Shown piece after piece: positions 60,279-64,000 of a stretch of DNA of 64,000 nt; within the stretch, counting starts at the first letter, position 1; each line of letters starts with the position of its first letter. The position numbers and the translations under genes are program-made. Location: NCBI GenBank assembly GCA_030055465.1, contig JASFYF010000001.1:227179-291178 (forward strand). The letters run 5' to 3'. The notes under the pieces are model-generated. The model ran no database searches. It was not told the DNA's origin and saw only the letters and a program-made list of their open reading frames with translations. The DNA comes from Candidatus Nezhaarchaeota archaeon (GTDB lineage: Archaea > Thermoproteota > Methanomethylicia > Nezhaarchaeales > WYZ-LMO8).

Positions 60279-61994
60279 TTGAAGCTATATGAAGTTGCAG
60301 ACGACGTTGTGGAAACCGATGTGCTCGTGGCCGGTGCAGGCGCAGCAGGCCTCCTAGCAGGGATCAAGGCCGACGACTTAAACGTCGACGTAGCGATATG
60401 CTCTAAAGGACTATTCAGGAAGAGCGGCGCTACAGTCATGTCAACTGGAGGAATGGAGGTGGCGGTGGGCCATGGAGATCCTACCGATAACCCCGATGTG
60501 CACTTTAAGGACACCGTTGTTGGAGGCGAGTACATAAACGATCAGAGGCTTGTCGAGGTCTTAACGAAAGAGGCCGTCGAGAGGCTTGTGGACTTAGAGA
60601 GGATGGGCATAGTTTTTGAGAGACAGGAGGATGGAAAGCTGTTCCAGTTCGCCCCCGGCGGGGCGCACGCTAGAGTAGTAATACTCGGAGACCTAGCGGG
60701 ATCCCACTACATGGTTGCCCTCAACAGGGAGGTTATGAAGAGGAACATAAGGATGTTCGAAGAAGTTATGATAACAAACCTCCTGATGTCAGGAGGGGCT
60801 GTAAGCGGAGCCGTGGGCTTAGACATAAAGCGGGGAGAGCTAATAGCCTTTAAGGCTAAGGCAGTAGTTTTAGCCACTGGTGGTGCAGGACAAATCTACA
60901 GGTACACGTCAAACCCCGTTCAGAACACCGGCGACGGCAGAGCAATGGCCTATAGGGTAGGGGCCGAGCTCATAGACATGGAAATGGTGCAATTCCACCC
61001 AACCGGTTTAGCATACCCCCCTGAAAGGCGTGGAACCCTTGTAACTGAGGCGGTGAGGATGGTTGGGGCCTACCTCCTCAACAATAAAGGAGAGCGCTTC
61101 ATGTCAAGGTATGACCCTCAACGAATGGAGCTCTCTAAAAGGGACGTTGTCGCCAGAGCGATATGCACTGAGGTCAGAGAGGGCAGAGGCACAGAGTGGG
61201 GTGGCGTATACCTAGACGCAAGCCACATACCCGAAGACGTCATAGAGCGCAGGCTCGGCGTAACGAGGAGGAAAATAATGTTCCTAACCGGACTTGACCT
61301 AGCTAAGGAGCCCATACACGTCTACCCAACATGCCACTACTTCATGGGTGGCGTCAGGGCTGAACCAGACTGCTCAACAAAGGTTCCGGGACTTTTTGTT
61401 GCTGGAGAGGAGATGGGCGGCGTCCACGGGGCCAACAGGCTTGGAGGAAACTCCATAACCACACTGATAGTTTTCGGTTGGAGAGCAGGCATATCAGCTG
61501 CTAAGTACGCTAAGGCCGCGAACTCCAAGCCCTTGAATCCAAGGGATGTGGCAATGGAGAGGGAAAGGATTTTCGGGTTCCTAGGCAGAAGGGACTTCAT
61601 ACATCCCTCGAAGGTTAGGAGGGAGCTGCAGGAAACGATGTGGAACAACGTCGGCATAGTGAGGACCGAGGACTCAATAAACGGGGCGTTGAGGGTTGTG
61701 GAGAGAATGAAGGCTTTAGAGCTACCAAAGGTTGGAGTACCGGACGGGAGCAGAAGGTACAGGATGGATTGGGTTGAAGCCATAGAGTTCGAAAACCTGT
61801 TAACGATATCCGAAATGGTCTCACGGGCAGCGCTCTTCAGGAAAGAAAGCAGAGGAGCCCACACAAGGGACGACTACCCACGGAAAGACAACGGCAATTG
61901 GCTCGTTCACACGGTTGTGAAGAACGTGGAAGGCCAGATGCGCATTTGGTCAGAACCCGTTGAGCTAATCAAGCTTAAGCCGCCTAGCGCATAG
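60279..61994 (+). CDS. fumarate reductase/succinate dehydrogenase flavoprotein (TfrA/SdhA-like)
   Basis: A 571-residue FAD subunit. It has VLVAGAGAAGLLAGIKADDL, FKDTVVGGEYINDQRLVEV, ATGGAGQIYRYTSNPVQNTG, the canonical catalytic EMVQFHPTGLAYPPERRG, CHYFMGGVRAE and AGEEMGGVHGANRLGGNSI. The residue that binds FAD covalently in SdhA (SHT motif) is replaced (KSGATVMSTGG), so the flavin is probably non-covalent, as in thiol:fumarate reductase. TTG 60279 fits AGGAGG at 60263-60268 better than TTG 60270. It is 13 bp upstream of the Fe-S/CCG gene, its obvious partner. Confidence 0.92.
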   Translation: MKLYEVADDVVETDVLVAGAGAAGLLAGIKADDLNVDVAICSKGLFRKSGATVMSTGGMEVAVGHGDPTDNPDVHFKDTVVGGEYINDQRLVEVLTKEAVERLVDLERMGIVFERQEDGKLFQFAPGGAHARVVILGDLAGSHYMVALNREVMKRNIRMFEEVMITNLLMSGGAVSGAVGLDIKRGELIAFKAKAVVLATGGAGQIYRYTSNPVQNTGDGRAMAYRVGAELIDMEMVQFHPTGLAYPPERRGTLVTEAVRMVGAYLLNNKGERFMSRYDPQRMELSKRDVVARAICTEVREGRGTEWGGVYLDASHIPEDVIERRLGVTRRKIMFLTGLDLAKEPIHVYPTCHYFMGGVRAEPDCSTKVPGLFVAGEEMGGVHGANRLGGNSITTLIVFGWRAGISAAKYAKAANSKPLNPRDVAMERERIFGFLGRRDFIHPSKVRRELQETMWNNVGIVRTEDSINGALRVVERMKALELPKVGVPDGSRRYRMDWVEAIEFENLLTISEMVSRAALFRKESRGAHTRDDYPRKDNGNWLVHTVVKNVEGQMRIWSEPVELIKLKPPSA

Positions 61995-62007
61995 GAGGTG
62001 AGCGGTA

Positions 62008-63564
62008 ATGAGTCAAGAAAAGGCCGTTGTAAGGTTTAAGGTGTACAGATACGATCCCGAGAGGGATGAAAAGCCAAGGTATGAAGCCTATGAGGTGCCG
62101 TTCTATCGAGGTATGAAAGTCCTAGACGCATTGATATTCATACACGACAACTACGATCCAACACTAGCCTTCAGGTACAGCTGCAAGATTTGGCGCTGCG
62201 GCTCCTGCGCCGTTATGGTCAATGGGGATGCTAGGCCAGCATGTCGAGCTGAAGTGGAGCCCGGCAAGGAGTACGTGATAGAGCCCCTCAGCAACCTGCC
62301 GGTCGTCAGAGACCTCGTTGTAGACTTCGGCAAGCTCTACAAGAGGTTCACTGCCCTTGGACCCTACTTCGTTACAACAAAGCCAAGAGGTGAGGAGCCG
62401 GCTAGGGTTCCAAACCACAAGTACGAGGACTTCATAAAGGTAGCTGGATGCATTGAGTGCTGGTCCTGCTTGTCCGTGTGCCCTGCAGTGAAGGTTGCAT
62501 GGTCTGAAATGGCTGGCCCAGGACTCATGGTTGCCATTGCTCAATCAGCATATAATCCACTCAACGAGCACGATGTGCTGCCAACAGCCTTCGCCCAAGG
62601 TCTATACTCCTGCACGACCTGCAGGAAGTGTTCTCAGGTGTGCCCAGAGGAGATAGCAATACCGGAAGTCGTCTTCGAGAAGATGAGGGCGATGGCTGTA
62701 AGCAGGGGTATAGGGCCTCTACCGGGTCACCTAGTCCCCAAGGACCTAATAGAAAAGACTGGAAGATCCGTAACGAAGAAAGATGTGCCCTTCCTCGAAA
62801 GCATCGGAACCGAGGTGTTTAAGGCTAGCAGCAACGCAGCGGATAGAGTCGGATATTTCACCGGTTGTTTAGCCGATTACAGGCTTCAACCAGTAGCTGA
62901 AGCCACACTAGACATACTACGAAAACTGGGCGTCGAGGTTGTGATACCTAAAGACCAAGTATGTTGCGGTTCACCCATGATAAGGGTGGGCGCGCTTAAC
63001 ACCCTGGAAAACCTAGTGAAAAGAAATGTAGCCGCCTTTGAAAGGTTGGGCGTGAAAACGATAGTTACCCCATGCGCGGGCTGTAGCCTGACGCTTAAAA
63101 GCAACTACCCCGAATACGTTAAGAAGTTCCTTGGAAAGGATATGCCATTTAAGGTCTACCACCTCTCCGAGTATATAGTCGATGTGTTGAAGCGCAAATT
63201 ACCGGAGCTCAAAGAGGTTAAGATGAGGGTTACGTGGCATGACCCCTGCCACCTGGGTAGAGGTCAAGGAATATACAAGCAACCGAGAGAGCTGCTAACC
63301 TCGATACCTGGAGTAGAGCTCGTAGAGATGAAAAAGCCGGATCAATGCTGCGGTGCGGGTGGAGGCGTTAGGTCAGGTAAAAGGGAGCTGAGCGACTTGA
63401 TAAGGGCCGACAAGGTGAAGATGATCCTCGAAACAGGCGCTAAAGCCGTTGTAACCGAATGCCCGTTCTGCGTGATACAGCTAAGAGATGCATTAGACGA
63501 GGCAGGGTACAAGAACATAGAGGTATTCTACTTAGAGGACCTGATAAAGAGAGCCATGAAATGA
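62008..63564 (+). CDS. Fe-S subunit fused to two CCG domains (TfrB-like)
   Basis: A 518-residue fusion. Residues 1-110 are an SdhB-type 2Fe-2S ferredoxin (YSCKIWRCGSCAVMVNG with a later PAC). Two 4Fe-4S motifs follow, CIECWSCLSVCPAV (about 150) and CTTCRKCSQVCPEEI (about 207). Residues 280-518 hold two CCG domains (DQVCCGSPMIR, TPCAGCSLTLK, HDPCHLGRGQG, QCCGAGGGVRS, ECPFCVIQL). This is the plan of TfrB of methanogen thiol:fumarate reductase, where CCG domains oxidise CoM-SH/CoB-SH. The thiol partner here is unproven. A strong TAGGAGGTGA site precedes the ATG. No membrane anchor gene follows. Confidence 0.93.
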   Translation: MSQEKAVVRFKVYRYDPERDEKPRYEAYEVPFYRGMKVLDALIFIHDNYDPTLAFRYSCKIWRCGSCAVMVNGDARPACRAEVEPGKEYVIEPLSNLPVVRDLVVDFGKLYKRFTALGPYFVTTKPRGEEPARVPNHKYEDFIKVAGCIECWSCLSVCPAVKVAWSEMAGPGLMVAIAQSAYNPLNEHDVLPTAFAQGLYSCTTCRKCSQVCPEEIAIPEVVFEKMRAMAVSRGIGPLPGHLVPKDLIEKTGRSVTKKDVPFLESIGTEVFKASSNAADRVGYFTGCLADYRLQPVAEATLDILRKLGVEVVIPKDQVCCGSPMIRVGALNTLENLVKRNVAAFERLGVKTIVTPCAGCSLTLKSNYPEYVKKFLGKDMPFKVYHLSEYIVDVLKRKLPELKEVKMRVTWHDPCHLGRGQGIYKQPRELLTSIPGVELVEMKKPDQCCGAGGGVRSGKRELSDLIRADKVKMILETGAKAVVTECPFCVIQLRDALDEAGYKNIEVFYLEDLIKRAMK

Positions 63565-63639
63565 GACATCATTTCTTTCTTTTTCTAAAAATCGGTTTTT
63601 CTTTTTCTCGACGATTAATAAAAAGTAAAAAAGGGTACG

Positions 63640-64000
63640 CTACTCTGTTACCATGTCCAGTATCTCCACTAGGTCGTACATCTTCATCTTTGAATTGATC
63701 ATTTGCATGGCATCGCTAAGGTTCCTGTAACAGAAGGGGCATATCGAAGTCAGTATGTCCGCGCCAGTTTTTTCTGCCTCTCTAACCCTGTTCTTTGCAA
63801 GTGCGAGAGATACATCTGAGTTATACGACCTTAAGCCTCCGCCTGCACCACAACACCAGGAGTTTCTCCTGTTCCTCTCCATCTCGACGAACTCAAGCCC
63901 AGGTATCTTGGCGAGCACCTCCCTCGGCTGCTCGTAAAGCTCGGCTTTTAGATGTACAAGGTGCCTGCCGGTGTGGCAGGGATCATGTAGTGTCACCTTA
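63640..64000 (-). CDS. CCG-domain (HdrB/GlpC-like) protein, cut by the window edge
   Basis: The C-terminal 120 residues of a CCG-domain protein: LHDPCHTGRHLVHLKAELYE, SWCCGAGGGLRS and SICPFCYRNLSDAM are the second CCG repeat. The frame is open to the window end, so the N terminus, probably with 4Fe-4S motifs and the first CCG domain, lies outside. It is convergent with the TfrB-like gene and clearly related to it in this part. Members transfer electrons to disulfides or from hydroxyacids. Confidence 0.88.
   Translation of the reverse strand, partial: KVTLHDPCHTGRHLVHLKAELYEQPREVLAKIPGLEFVEMERNRRNSWCCGAGGGLRSYNSDVSLALAKNRVREAEKTGADILTSICPFCYRNLSDAMQMINSKMKMYDLVEILDMVTE

Overview
The window is chromosomal DNA of an archaeon, most likely a thermophilic, anaerobic member of the Thermoproteota/TACK side. 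The evidence is an Alba chromatin protein, archaeal TATA boxes about 25 bp upstream of leaderless or GGTG/GGAGG-led starts, a class I HMG-CoA reductase, coenzyme F420 ligase CofE, a hexulose-6-phosphate synthase/RraA fusion, a GINS-type domain, archaeal DUF families (DUF2258, DUF4443, DUF1922, DUF131) and a His-type archaeal Thi4. Several genes belong to families best known from methanogens: methanogenesis marker 8, a marker-9-like protein, NifB, and a flavoprotein plus Fe-S/CCG pair with the layout of thiol:fumarate reductase. No mcr gene is in the window, so methanogenesis cannot be claimed; a methanogen-related lineage (Nezha-, Verstraete- or Bathyarchaeia-like) is an inference. I saw no rRNA, tRNA, CRISPR array, prophage or recognisable insertion sequence.

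Layout. 0-10 kb: sugar aminotransferase, fucose-isomerase-like protein, DUF2258, Alba, CofE, DUF151, a membrane-anchored winged-helix regulator, HIT, an IMPase/FBPase-like phosphatase, and the stomatin/NfeD operon. 10-20.6 kb: LarB-LarC, a nucleotidyltransferase, a class I/II aminotransferase, marker-9-like protein, family-4 UDG, Sir2, a YkgJ Cys cluster, a SAP-like protein, and the PiT/DUF47 phosphate operon. 20.6-33 kb: DUF4443 regulator, Thi4 with a tiny overlapping Cys-rich gene, a sodium:solute symporter with a 58-residue partner facing an unusual winged-helix/substrate-binding-protein fusion, a thymidylate-synthase-like protein, CDF transporter, creatininase family, then an amino-acid block (class III aminotransferase, two Lrp-type proteins, APC permease, ornithine-cyclodeaminase family). 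33.07-34.15 kb is the only gene-poor stretch over 1 kb and holds palindromes, a direct repeat and a 12-bp inverted repeat.

34-50 kb: unknown protein, phenylacetate-CoA-ligase family with a disturbed 5' end, LutA/LutB-like electron-transfer pair, PanE, HPS-RraA, CysS, a THUMP methyltransferase, DUF89, a GINS-domain/membrane fusion beside its DUF131 relative, PHP, marker 8, DUF1922, endonuclease III and HMG-CoA reductase. 49.8-53 kb: NitT/TauT-type ABC transporter operon ending in its own HTH regulator. 53-55 kb: a transglutaminase-like gene followed by a stand-alone NifB. 55-63.6 kb: one divergent locus. To the left run a beta-decarboxylating dehydrogenase, a nitrilase-family amidase, an amidohydrolase and a diverged fumarate-reductase-type flavoprotein. 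To the right run a second flavoprotein and an Fe-S/CCG fusion. This locus looks like an uncharacterised catabolic route tied to a fumarate-reductase-like electron acceptor. The right edge cuts another CCG-domain gene.
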